6,072 nt of DNA, taken from positions 1-6,072 of the forward strand of contig JAGRAB010000227.1 of NCBI GenBank assembly GCA_020435085.1, given 5' to 3'. This DNA is from Bdellovibrionales bacterium (GTDB taxonomy: Bacteria; Bdellovibrionota; Bdellovibrionia; Bdellovibrionales; UBA1609). Shown here one piece after another: positions 1-6,062 of this stretch; position 1 is the first letter of the stretch, and each line of letters starts with the position of its first letter. A program made the position numbers and the translations under genes. The notes under the pieces were generated by a model that saw only the letters and a program-made list of their open reading frames with translations, made no database searches and was not told the origin of the DNA.

Positions 1-835
1 AAGCATGAACTCCTTGCTCCACTCCCCAAACTAGTCCAATAAAAACCATACCAGTAAATAAAAGTAACGGTAAAATTCCACCAAGAACTCCAAAGGCAGA
101 GGTTCGAGACCAAGCCTCTTTAAAATTTTCGCTCTTCGTTTTTCCTAATGGCCATAGCAAAAAAAGAATTAGAAACATCTGTATAAAAGCAAGAAGGATC
201 GCTTCACTCCAATTATGATTGAGCTTCATTTTTTCATATATGAGAACCTCAAGACTCATTTTTGAACTCCCCACCAACAGTGGAACTCCAAAGCTTGTGA
301 TACAAAAAGCAAAAACCATAGCGAATAAAATTTTAAGCTCACCTATTAACATTGGAATTGAAACCTTCCAATGAAAAATCCATCGCCTGACTCCGTCAAG
401 AGTTGCTAAATCCATACATTCTTTCAACTTTGTTTGAAAAACTCTTTCAATTGCGACTGCGCACATTCCCGCATTCATAATGATATGAATAAAAATCACA
501 GGCATAAGACCACGAAACTCTAATTTGAGTGGGGTGATGATTGTGAGTACTGAGGAGATAATAACGACTTGAGGTACAAATGCCGGTAAAAGTAATACCC
601 ACTCAAAAAAACGAAATATTTTTTGAGATTTTATTTTCAATAATCCTAAGGCTCCTAAAAAACCAAAGAAAAGGGATATTGCCGCACTCAGTCCCGCTTG
701 TAAAAGAGAATAACTGAGTACACCAAACCAATCCCACCCCACTGGAATTTGAAGATTTTGTATATGAAAAAGTAAAATAAAAAAGGGGAAGCTTAAAAAA
801 CCAATGAATAGAAATTCATTTAATGATCGTTTCAT
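1..835 (-). CDS. thiP: ThiP-like thiamine ABC transporter permease (3' end cut by window edge)
   Basis: Inner-membrane permease that would pass thiamine, delivered by the neighbouring ThiB, into the cytoplasm. The 278 codons in the window stay open to base 1, so the C-terminal part is missing. About seven hydrophobic segments are visible, near residues 8-24, 40-68, 80-103, 109-128, 163-188, 210-230 and 248-270. The cytoplasmic EAA-type loop that docks the ATPase is at about 139-162 (MDLATLDG...VSIP). Recalled similarity to the first half of E. coli ThiP covers the SLLQAGLSAAIS segment and the EVLIYEKM...LLAFIQM segment. E. coli ThiP fuses two permease domains (about 536 aa). The seventh helix after a linker fits the start of a second domain here, which is an inference. 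ATG at 835 lies one base after the thiB stop, so translation is probably coupled; only a weak GAGA-type ribosome site is seen. Another ferric/thiamine-type permease of the same superfamily is possible, but the neighbour supports ThiP. Confidence 0.85.
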   Translation of the reverse strand, partial: MKRSLNEFLFIGFLSFPFFILLFHIQNLQIPVGWDWFGVLSYSLLQAGLSAAISLFFGFLGALGLLKIKSQKIFRFFEWVLLLPAFVPQVVIISSVLTIITPLKLEFRGLMPVIFIHIIMNAGMCAVAIERVFQTKLKECMDLATLDGVRRWIFHWKVSIPMLIGELKILFAMVFAFCITSFGVPLLVGSSKMSLEVLIYEKMKLNHNWSEAILLAFIQMFLILFLLWPLGKTKSENFKEAWSRTSAFGVLGGILPLLLFTGMVFIGLVWGVEQGVHA

Positions 836-836
836 T

Positions 837-1877
837 TTAAAAGGTCTCAAGAAATTGCTTGGCTCGCAGCTCTCTGGCTTTTAAAAATTCATTACTATTT
901 TTATAGTCAATTAATTTTACTTCGGGAAGTTTTTCAAAACCGCCCACTCGCTCAACTCCTGGAACTGCAGGTAACATATAGTTTTTTTTCATCAATAGTT
1001 GTTGAATTTTTGGTTCTAATAAGAAATCGATAAACTTCTGTGCATCCTCACAGCGGCGACAGCGATCTAAAACTCCTGCCAACTCCACCTGATAGGCATG
1101 TCCCTTTTTATCGATTAAAACATCAAGATCTTTTCCTGCATCAGCATCGTTTTCCCAATGAAACACAATAGAGGTCAAATAAGTAAAAACGGCTTGAGCC
1201 ACTTGCCTCTTAAATAATCCATAGGACTGACTCCACGAAGGAGACACCCGAAACTGCCCACCTTTTAATTTTGAAAGATTCATATTGAGGTAAAAAAACC
1301 AATAATCAAGTTCAAGGCCGGGCGTGCTAAACCGAGGATCTTGTAAACTCACGACAGACGTAGAATTAATTTTCAAAAACTCCTCTAGGCTGTTTGCTGA
1401 TTTCATTTTTGATTTACGATAAATAAAAGTCATTGGTGACCATGTTATTGGTACAAAAGGACTTTCAAAATCTTTTCTTATTTCTGGAATTATTTTTTTA
1501 TAAATATTTTCATTGATTTCTTTCCACCCCAAAAAAGTCTGGGCGTCCATGACCATAAGGGGATCAAGCCCTAAAACAACATCGGCATAAATACTTGGAT
1601 CTTCTTTGAGCTTTTGGATAAGAAGGCCTGAATCACCTACATTCACAAGTTCTACATCAACACCATACTTAGCCTTGAATTGACGCGCCACTTCGGGCCC
1701 TGGGCCAAAGCTACTCACAAATGTGGCATATGAAAGAACTTTCAATTTATTATTCTCAAATCCAGAACGATCGATACTTCGACTTTCAAGAACAAATTTA
1801 CCAAATACGACGGCACCAACGATGATTGTTAAAGTTGCAACTGTCAAAACTATTTTTGACTTCAAAACTACCACCAA
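837..1877 (-). CDS. thiB: ThiB-like thiamine-binding periplasmic protein
   Basis: Substrate-binding component of a thiamine/TPP ABC importer, acting in the periplasm or on the outer face of the inner membrane. Family landmarks remembered from E. coli ThiB are present: the start of the mature domain (LKVLSYATFVSSFGPGPEV, about 45-63), ADVVLGLD (98-105), LQDPRFSTPGLEL (178-190), SWSQSYGLF (214-222) and GHAYQVEL (259-266). The length, 346 aa, is slightly above the usual 327 or so because of the N-terminal extension. The first 28 residues are one hydrophobic helix after two lysines (K6, K8). There is no lipobox cysteine and no clean AxA site, although VFG before K27 could be cut, so it is either a secreted protein or one tethered by an uncleaved anchor. 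A CxxC pair, C273 and C276, is also present. The start is uncertain: TTG at 1877 overlaps doxX by 10 bases, while GTG at 1874 or TTG at 1865 are in frame and no clear ribosome site decides. The product is followed after one base by thiP. Confidence 0.88.
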   Translation of the reverse strand: MVVVLKSKIVLTVATLTIIVGAVVFGKFVLESRSIDRSGFENNKLKVLSYATFVSSFGPGPEVARQFKAKYGVDVELVNVGDSGLLIQKLKEDPSIYADVVLGLDPLMVMDAQTFLGWKEINENIYKKIIPEIRKDFESPFVPITWSPMTFIYRKSKMKSANSLEEFLKINSTSVVSLQDPRFSTPGLELDYWFFYLNMNLSKLKGGQFRVSPSWSQSYGLFKRQVAQAVFTYLTSIVFHWENDADAGKDLDVLIDKKGHAYQVELAGVLDRCRRCEDAQKFIDFLLEPKIQQLLMKKNYMLPAVPGVERVGGFEKLPEVKLIDYKNSNEFLKARELRAKQFLETF

Positions 1878-2350
1878 ATTCCACGTTGTCTTTTAAAAAA
1901 GAAGTAATCAAAACCAAGACAACGTCCAGCACCAAGCCATGCCATTGTTACAAAAATTGCCAAATAGGTTTTATACAAAATACTGACATCTGGAGAAGAA
2001 AAATAAATAAAATTTAAACATAAGAAAAATCCAAGAATTGACACCGGTCGAACAAGAAAACCAATTAATAAACTAAAACCAATCAAAAATTCACAATAGG
2101 TAATTGTATAAGCAAAGATTTGCCAATTGGGTACTACAACAGCTTCGACAAAAGATTTATACCAATCAGGAGCTAATGATAATGGCAGCCACTCATTGAT
2201 TGTTGCTGCAAGTCTTGGCTGATAGAGGTAATCACCTTCATAACGTGAGTAAGCACTTCCAATGAAAAAAAGACCCATATAGATTCTTAAAAGTGCCATG
2301 GGAAACATATGGCCCACATATTTAAAACTTTCAAAAAAGGCAACAATCAT
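1868..2350 (-). CDS. DoxX-family integral membrane protein
   Basis: Small membrane protein of 160 aa with four predicted helices (about 17-36, 77-99, 102-118 and 126-146), the usual DoxX size and topology. Visible family features are E87-x-L-x-G91 in helix 2 (CEFLIGFSLL), R101 at the end of that helix, and AGRCLGFD (141-148) after helix 4, comparable to the GRxLGLD tail of DoxX/DoxD proteins. Members include subunits of thiosulfate:quinone oxidoreductase and proteins linked to redox stress, but most have no assigned function, so none is asserted here. I start at ATG 2350 because GAGGG lies 5 bases upstream. An in-frame TTG at 2362 would overlap that ribosome site and add four residues. The stop overlaps the longest possible thiB start, which places this gene in the thiamine transporter operon. 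It follows nth by 53 bases with no visible terminator. Confidence 0.83.
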   Translation of the reverse strand: MIVAFFESFKYVGHMFPMALLRIYMGLFFIGSAYSRYEGDYLYQPRLAATINEWLPLSLAPDWYKSFVEAVVVPNWQIFAYTITYCEFLIGFSLLIGFLVRPVSILGFFLCLNFIYFSSPDVSILYKTYLAIFVTMAWLGAGRCLGFDYFFFKRQRGIWW

Positions 2351-2361
2351 GATAACCCTCA
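2351..2361 (-). promoter_or_regulatory. Ribosome binding site that sets the doxX-like start
   Basis: Read on the minus strand, TTGAGGG is followed by TTATC and then ATG at 2350. GAGGG, five bases from the ATG, is the best Shine-Dalgarno near this gene. It argues against the longer TTG start at 2362, whose first codons would be made from the ribosome site itself. Confidence 0.6.
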
Positions 2362-2403
2362 ATCTCTTTTTAACAACAGGAGTCTATCTTAATACTTAAA
2401 AAC

Positions 2404-3054
2404 TTACACACCTTTTTTCGGACAAAATTCGAATAAAAAGCAGGTTTCGCATTGAGGTTTACGCGCTTTGCAAACCGCTCTCCCATGTGTAATTAACCAA
2501 TGAGAAAACATGACCCAGTGTTTTTTGGGGACTAATTCATTAAGCTCTCTTTCTATAACCTCTGGATTTTGAACTTTGACAAGCCCCAAGCGATTACTTA
2601 AACGTCGCACATGGGTGTCCACCACCACACCTGAAGCAATATTAAAAGCATTCCCTAAAACAACATTGGCTGTTTTACGGCCCACTCCAGCCAATGATGT
2701 CATTCCCTCAATAGTTTTTGGGAGTTGTGAGTGATGTTTTTCAACTAAATCTTTTGCTGCTGAAATAATATTTTTTGCTTTGTTTCTAAAAAAACCTGTG
2801 CTTTTAATAATTTTTTCCACATCACCTTGCTTCGCTCGCGCAAGATCTTGAAGATGTGGATAAGTTTTAAATAAATGCGGAGTTACTAAATTCACTCTCT
2901 CATCCGTACATTGAGCAGATAAAATGGTAGCAAATAAGAGCTGCTCTGGAGTTTTATGATCAAGAGCACACTGAGCATCAGGATAATATCTCTCAAAAAG
3001 GGAAATTATTTTTAAAATGCGTTTTTTCTTATTTTCTTTAGACTCAATGGCCAC
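2404..3054 (-). CDS. nth: Endonuclease III (DNA glycosylase/AP lyase)
   Basis: Bifunctional base-excision repair enzyme. It removes oxidised pyrimidines from DNA and cleaves the abasic strand by beta-elimination in the cytoplasm. The length, 216 aa, matches the family (211 in E. coli). The helix-hairpin-helix LAGVGRKTANVVL is at 121-133, with K127 matching catalytic Lys120 of E. coli. VDTH at 145-148 carries the catalytic aspartate, D146. The [4Fe-4S] cluster motif C-x6-C-x2-C-x5-C is complete at C195, C202, C205 and C211. The N-terminal LLFATILSAQCTDERVN segment (39-55) is also typical. The start is GTG at 3054, with AGAGG six bases upstream. An ATG overlapping it is out of frame. It is the first gene of the leftward run and likely has its own promoter at 3076-3104. 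Co-transcription with doxX-thiB-thiP is possible, but a functional link is not implied. Confidence 0.96.
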   Translation of the reverse strand: MAIESKENKKKRILKIISLFERYYPDAQCALDHKTPEQLLFATILSAQCTDERVNLVTPHLFKTYPHLQDLARAKQGDVEKIIKSTGFFRNKAKNIISAAKDLVEKHHSQLPKTIEGMTSLAGVGRKTANVVLGNAFNIASGVVVDTHVRRLSNRLGLVKVQNPEVIERELNELVPKKHWVMFSHWLITHGRAVCKARKPQCETCFLFEFCPKKGV

Positions 3055-3075
3055 ATCTCACCTCTTTTAAAACCC

Positions 3076-3104
3076 AACATATGAAGAAATAAATTCCGTG
3101 ACAA
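3076..3104 (-). promoter_or_regulatory. Predicted sigma70-type promoter of nth (and the leftward run)
   Basis: On the minus strand, a TTGTCA -35 (3099-3104, five of six consensus bases) is separated by 17 bases from a TATGTT -10 (3076-3081, four of six). A start of transcription near 3069 would give a leader of only about 15 bases carrying the AGAGG ribosome site of nth. The spacing and position are good. Strength and regulation are not visible from sequence. Confidence 0.5.
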
Positions 3105-3193
3105 TCTATGTCGCGCAGCTCGACGAAGGACTAGCAATCTCTGAGCAACAATAGAATCGTCTCACTAAAGTCTTGATTTCATCTTCCCCCCTG

Positions 3194-3212
3194 GGGTCAC
3201 TCGCTAAGACCC
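3194..3212 (+). repeat. Short inverted repeat upstream of the GNAT gene
   Basis: GGGTC (3194-3198) and GACCC (3208-3212) can pair as a five-base stem around a nine-base loop, extendable by a G-T wobble (3193 with 3213). An A/T-rich run follows. It could be a weak leader hairpin or an operator half-site pair just ahead of the likely -10. The stem is too short for a confident terminator and chance occurrence is possible. Confidence 0.3.
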
Positions 3213-3229
3213 TTTAAAATAAAAAATAT

Positions 3230-3240
3230 GGAGGAGGTGA
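3230..3240 (+). promoter_or_regulatory. Very strong Shine-Dalgarno of the GNAT gene
   Basis: The stretch contains AGGAGGTGA (3232-3240), complementary to the 3' end of 16S rRNA over nine bases. GGAGG ends five bases before ATG 3243. This identifies ATG 3243 as the start and rules out the in-frame ATG at 3228, which overlaps the ribosome site and would place it inside the coding region. Confidence 0.85.
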
Positions 3241-3242
3241 CC

Positions 3243-4334
3243 ATGGAAGGACCCCGACGACCAAACCCAAATGAATGGGATCATGTACTTGATTTCTTCA
3301 ATAAAAATTTAAGACCCGACAACACTTGGAATATTCAACAAGAGTATCCATTAGCTATTAATTCTAAAAATATTAATAACATTCGCGTTCTTGAAGTTAA
3401 TAATCAGCTGATTTCTGGTGCTGTTATGAAAATGCACATTATGAAATGTGCGATGGGTCTTTTTAAAGTTGCCGCAATTGGGAGTGTTGTCACATCACCT
3501 GAGCATAGAAATAAAGGGTATAGTCATCAAATTTTAAATGAGTGCCTTGAGGCTGCGGCACAACAAGTTTGTGACTTTGCACTTTTATGGTCTCACTTAT
3601 ATGAGTTTTATCGAAAATTAGGGTTTGAATTGGCCGGCAGTGAAGTAGCCATTGTCATTGAAGATGAAATTCCTTTTGAGTCAGGATCTCTTAAATTTCT
3701 TGAAACAAAAAATATTGCCCCAGAGGCTCTTCTTAAGCTCTACAACTATCACACCACAGGAACTATTCGAACTATTGAAGATATTAAAGCCTATTTAAAA
3801 ATACCCAATGCCAAAGTTTACACGGCATGGGACGCCAATAACCAAATTCTTGCTTATGCTGTGGAAGGAAAAGGAGCTGACCTAACAGGTTATATTCACG
3901 AATGGGGCGGGCTTGTCTCTGCACTCACTCCTCTTATTGCGCACATTCGAAAAGCTCAAGGGCGACCCATTACTGTGATTGCTCCTAATAATTCTAAAAA
4001 TTTCATTCGTTCGTTAAAGCCTTATGCTGCAACGGTCAATCATGGCTATCTTGGGATGATTAAAATTCTTAACTATGACAACTTTTTTCAAAAAGCCTGT
4101 CGATACGCAAAAAATTTAGGAATTGAAGGATTTATTCTTCATAAAGATAACGATATTTTTCTTATTGGCTATAAAGACAAAATTTATCAAACGACTGACG
4201 AAAAAGATATTGTGAGAATTATTTTTGGTCCTCTCGTAGAAGAGGACTATCTTGGTTTTGATACTGAAACTCGTTCTGTTCTTCAACAACTTTTCCCCAT
4301 TCCTTTTTGGGCCTGGGGCTGGGATTCTGTATGA
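3243..4334 (+). CDS. GNAT-family N-acetyltransferase, long Eis-like architecture
   Basis: Predicted cytoplasmic enzyme that moves an acetyl group from acetyl-CoA to an unknown amine. Of 363 aa, the N-terminal domain carries the GNAT core: strand and acetyl-CoA loop AAIGSVVTSPEHRNKGYS (77-94), with R89-N-K-G92-Y-S as the variant of RxxGxG/A, and the FYRKLGFE element (122-129). The middle region, about 160-275, has a second alpha/beta pattern (KVYTAWDANNQILAYAVEGK, 191-210) like the degenerate second acetyltransferase fold of Eis-type proteins. The last 85 or so residues, including IVRIIFGP (323-330), may be an SCP2-like third domain, which is an inference from length and order. It ends in PFWAWGWDSV. 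The substrate cannot be read from sequence; Eis itself modifies aminoglycosides and proteins, but that should not be transferred. The start is fixed by the ribosome site at 3230-3240. The stop overlaps the next gene by four bases (ATGA), so the two are coupled. Confidence 0.85.
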   Translation: MEGPRRPNPNEWDHVLDFFNKNLRPDNTWNIQQEYPLAINSKNINNIRVLEVNNQLISGAVMKMHIMKCAMGLFKVAAIGSVVTSPEHRNKGYSHQILNECLEAAAQQVCDFALLWSHLYEFYRKLGFELAGSEVAIVIEDEIPFESGSLKFLETKNIAPEALLKLYNYHTTGTIRTIEDIKAYLKIPNAKVYTAWDANNQILAYAVEGKGADLTGYIHEWGGLVSALTPLIAHIRKAQGRPITVIAPNNSKNFIRSLKPYAATVNHGYLGMIKILNYDNFFQKACRYAKNLGIEGFILHKDNDIFLIGYKDKIYQTTDEKDIVRIIFGPLVEEDYLGFDTETRSVLQQLFPIPFWAWGWDSV

Positions 4335-5188
4335 GAAGTGACTTAAAAAAACTTTGGATGGATTTACGCATGTGGGCCAGTTTACACGTTCTCATTGGAG
4401 TCGGGGTCCCTGCTATTCTTATTTTCTTTTTTGGATGTAATGAATTAAAAGAAGAACCACCTCCTATTGGAGCTGAGGTGGATGCGAGCCAAGTGAGCGA
4501 TGCTCTCACAAAAGCTCTGGAGGGATCCTCTGTTTATTCTGTCTATAAAAATCAACAAGTAGTTTTTGAACTCACTCAAAAAATAGAAACAAACCCTCCC
4601 TCCCCTTATCTTTACATAAAACAAGATGTCACTAAAATCGACGATACCCCTCAATATTTTTCATATACATATAATGAAATTACTGAAGATCCTAACTCCG
4701 AACCAGGAACAAAGCCTATTGTTAAAGAGGTCACTTCTGACCTCTATCAACCAAGACCAACGGTAACAACCACATCTCTTTCTGAGCTTGCTATTCAAGA
4801 ACTTGATCGTCTTCAATTATTTTCAGAAAAACAAATAGAAACAATGAGCGAAGAACGAACGCCCGTACGTACAACCTTTCATGACCTTTTTGTATCACGT
4901 GAAGTACAATCTCCTCCACTTGTTGTGCAAGAACGACCTCATTGTAGCGAAGTTCCCAATTGCCAACTCCATGTCACCAAAATTCAATTTGACCAAATTT
5001 TATGGTACGCTGAAGGCGATTACTCAAAAGTTCGTTATAATCTAGAGATTGCTCCTGAAGCTCCTTTTTTAAGTCGAATTCTCTCAGATTGTGTAGCAAC
5101 ATCTGTCCCTTACCAAGGCCGACGCTATTATGTAAAAAACTGCAAAAACGTTTTAGATTTCTGGTACGGAACACCGCCAACCGAGTAG
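4331..5188 (+). CDS. Predicted lipoprotein of unknown function, coupled to the GNAT gene
   Basis: I do not recognise a domain in this 285-aa protein. The N-terminus is a lipoprotein-type signal: a basic region (R2, K6, K7, R13), a hydrophobic stretch about 19-35, and FFFGC36 as a lipobox with Phe rather than Leu at -3. N37 after the cysteine is not the Asp inner-membrane retention residue, so the outer membrane is likely. The mature protein begins with a Glu/Pro-rich linker (39-46), followed by a region of polar, mostly beta-type sequence. Four further cysteines in the C-terminal third (C205, C211, C254 and C271) could form two disulfides in the periplasm. ATG 4331 overlaps the GNAT stop as ATGA and no separate strong ribosome site is seen, so translation is probably coupled. 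An upstream in-frame ATG at 4307 lies inside the GNAT gene. ATGs at 4358 and 4373 would leave too little positive charge before the hydrophobic core. It could be a clade-restricted envelope protein. Confidence 0.75.
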   Translation: MRSDLKKLWMDLRMWASLHVLIGVGVPAILIFFFGCNELKEEPPPIGAEVDASQVSDALTKALEGSSVYSVYKNQQVVFELTQKIETNPPSPYLYIKQDVTKIDDTPQYFSYTYNEITEDPNSEPGTKPIVKEVTSDLYQPRPTVTTTSLSELAIQELDRLQLFSEKQIETMSEERTPVRTTFHDLFVSREVQSPPLVVQERPHCSEVPNCQLHVTKIQFDQILWYAEGDYSKVRYNLEIAPEAPFLSRILSDCVATSVPYQGRRYYVKNCKNVLDFWYGTPPTE

Positions 5189-5246
5189 CCTTCCCTTGTA
5201 TTTATAAATAAAAATGTTTAGAGTCCTTTTTAAAAGAGGTTCTCAA
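5189..5246 (+). promoter_or_regulatory. Short gap with the elbB ribosome site
   Basis: These 58 bases between the lipoprotein gene and elbB hold AAGAGGT (5234-5240), seven bases before ATG 5247. That supports 5247 over the in-frame ATG at 5214, whose extra 11 residues have no counterpart in ElbB. An AT-rich TATAAATAAA stretch near 5203-5212 could be a -10, but I see no matching -35. No terminator hairpin is visible, so elbB may also be read from upstream. Confidence 0.5.
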
Positions 5247-5897
5247 ATGAAAAATATTGCCGTTGTCTTATCTGGATGTGGTTTTAAAGATGGTGCTGAG
5301 ATTACCGAATCCGTGAGCACACTGATTGCCATCTCTGCAACAGGTGCTCAATTCAAAGTATTTGCCCCTAACAAAAATATTGAAGCCACCAATCATCTCA
5401 CTGGTCAGCCTGATGGATTGCGAAATATTCTGGTCGAAGCCGCTCGTATTGCTCGCAGCCAAATTCAACCTCTCGAAGATCTTAAAGTAGATCACTTTGA
5501 TGCTCTTGTTTTTCCAGGAGGGTTTGGTGCAGCCATGTACTTGTGCGATTGGGCCGAAAAAGGAGCTCAATGTACAGTTGATACACAAGTAGAATCTCTC
5601 ATCAGAAAATTCCATGAAAGCAGTAAGCCCATTGGAGCTTTTTGTATTGCCCCCGTTCTTTTAGCAAAAGTACTTGGCACTTTTGAAGTCACTCTCACCG
5701 TTGGGGACGATAAAGAAACTATTTCTGAAATTGAAAAAACAGGTGCTCATCATGAAGTTTGCAAAGTAAATGATTTTATTACGGATCGCGCAAATAAGGT
5801 CGTCACATCACCGGCCTACATGTATGACAATGCCCAACCCCATCTTGTTTTTCAAGGAGTACAGGCCGCCATTAATGAACTCGTTGAAATGGCTTAA
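5247..5897 (+). CDS. elbB: ElbB, DJ-1/PfpI-superfamily glyoxalase-like protein
   Basis: Cytoplasmic protein of the class I glutamine-amidotransferase-like (DJ-1/PfpI) fold. E. coli ElbB was found as a protein enhancing lycopene yield and has been described as a weak glyoxalase; its true role is unsettled. The length, 216 aa, is nearly the same as E. coli ElbB (217). Family landmarks are LSGCGFKDGAEI (8-19) with E18 in the active-site region, NHLTGQ (49-54), EAARIAR (64-70), FPGGFGAA (89-96), and AFCIAP (131-136), in which C133 is the expected nucleophile at the turn. The tail matches too, with VVTSPAYM (185-192). The gene stands 58 bases after the lipoprotein gene on the same strand, and a functional tie to it is not evident. 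Its end lies six bases from the end of the convergent small ORF. Confidence in the family is high, but confidence in a defined reaction is low. Confidence 0.95.
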   Translation: MKNIAVVLSGCGFKDGAEITESVSTLIAISATGAQFKVFAPNKNIEATNHLTGQPDGLRNILVEAARIARSQIQPLEDLKVDHFDALVFPGGFGAAMYLCDWAEKGAQCTVDTQVESLIRKFHESSKPIGAFCIAPVLLAKVLGTFEVTLTVGDDKETISEIEKTGAHHEVCKVNDFITDRANKVVTSPAYMYDNAQPHLVFQGVQAAINELVEMA

Positions 5898-5903
5898 ACA
5901 TTC

Positions 5904-6062
5904 CTACATATTTTCTTCGAAAACTTTTTTCTCAACCTTTTCAAGGCGGTCATTAAGGCTTGTGTAGCCATCTAAAACATATTTGTTTCGTGCATTTTGA
6001 TCCTCAACCATAAGGGCAATCCTGTGCACCTCAGATAAAATTTTATCAAAGCGTGAGTCCAT
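5904..6062 (-). CDS. Small charged protein, possibly 5'-truncated by the window edge
   Basis: A 52-codon ORF from ATG 6062 to TAG 5904, convergent with elbB across a six-base gap. The product begins MDSRFDKILSEVHRI and ends near LEKVEKKVFEENM. It is about one third charged, has no cysteine, and shows hydrophobic residues at roughly heptad spacing in both halves (I8, L9, V12, I15, L17, then L36, L40, V43, V47), so a short helical hairpin or coiled coil is plausible. The reading frame stays open upstream to 6072, so the true start may lie beyond the edge; the last bases contain no clear ribosome site. It resembles small hypothetical proteins I recall from Bdellovibrio-type genomes, but I cannot name a function. 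That the ORF is real is inferred from its protein-like composition and its fit against the end of elbB. Confidence 0.6.
   Translation of the reverse strand: MDSRFDKILSEVHRIALMVEDQNARNKYVLDGYTSLNDRLEKVEKKVFEENM

Larger units (their letters stand above)
3055..3242. other. Divergent intergenic region between nth and the GNAT gene
   Basis: This 188-base stretch separates the leftward repair/transport run from the rightward GNAT run and must contain promoters for both. I can point to one for nth (3076-3104). For the plus strand there is an AT-rich TTTAAAATAA at 3213-3222 that could serve as a -10, but no convincing -35 sits 16-18 bases before it. A small inverted repeat lies at 3194-3212. I looked for the TPP riboswitch core (CTGAGA plus a conserved ACCTGATC-type element) on both strands and did not see it. 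No tRNA-like cloverleaf or convincing small ORF was found. Confidence 0.6.

Noticed and set aside
1826..2017. 63-codon plus-strand ORF
   Set aside because: It is antisense to the thiB/doxX junction, its product is low-complexity Thr/Ser/Lys-rich sequence with no family likeness, and there is no ribosome site.
3098..3114. Imperfect palindrome GTGACA/TGTCGC overlapping the nth -35 region
   Set aside because: Four firm pairs plus a wobble and one more pair around a five-base loop is within chance for this length, and no second copy was seen.
3055..3227. Possible TPP riboswitch or tRNA in the divergent region
   Set aside because: The conserved CTGAGA and ACCTGATC-like elements are absent on both strands, and no cloverleaf with a T-arm GTTCRA motif could be assembled.
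3228..3242. Upstream ATG adding five residues to the GNAT protein
   Set aside because: The codons would be formed by the Shine-Dalgarno itself, and the ATG at 3243 has ideal spacing from that site.
4219..4654. Two minus-strand ORFs (4219-4509 and 4445-4654)
   Set aside because: Both lie antisense to the GNAT and lipoprotein genes, whose frames are well supported, and their products show no recognisable motif.
4974..5615. Minus-strand ORFs at 4974-5180 and 5268-5615
   Set aside because: They are shadows of the lipoprotein gene and of elbB. The latter is unmistakable in the plus frame.
5911..5930. TTTTC-TTC-GAAAA hairpin followed by CTTTTTT, a possible elbB terminator
   Set aside because: The stem is five base pairs, four of them A-T, with a three-base loop, and it lies inside the convergent small ORF. 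It is too weak to call a terminator without a folding energy calculation.
5770..5967. 65-codon plus-strand ORF overlapping the end of elbB
   Set aside because: It is out of frame within elbB and runs antisense to the small terminal ORF, with no ribosome site or protein-like pattern.
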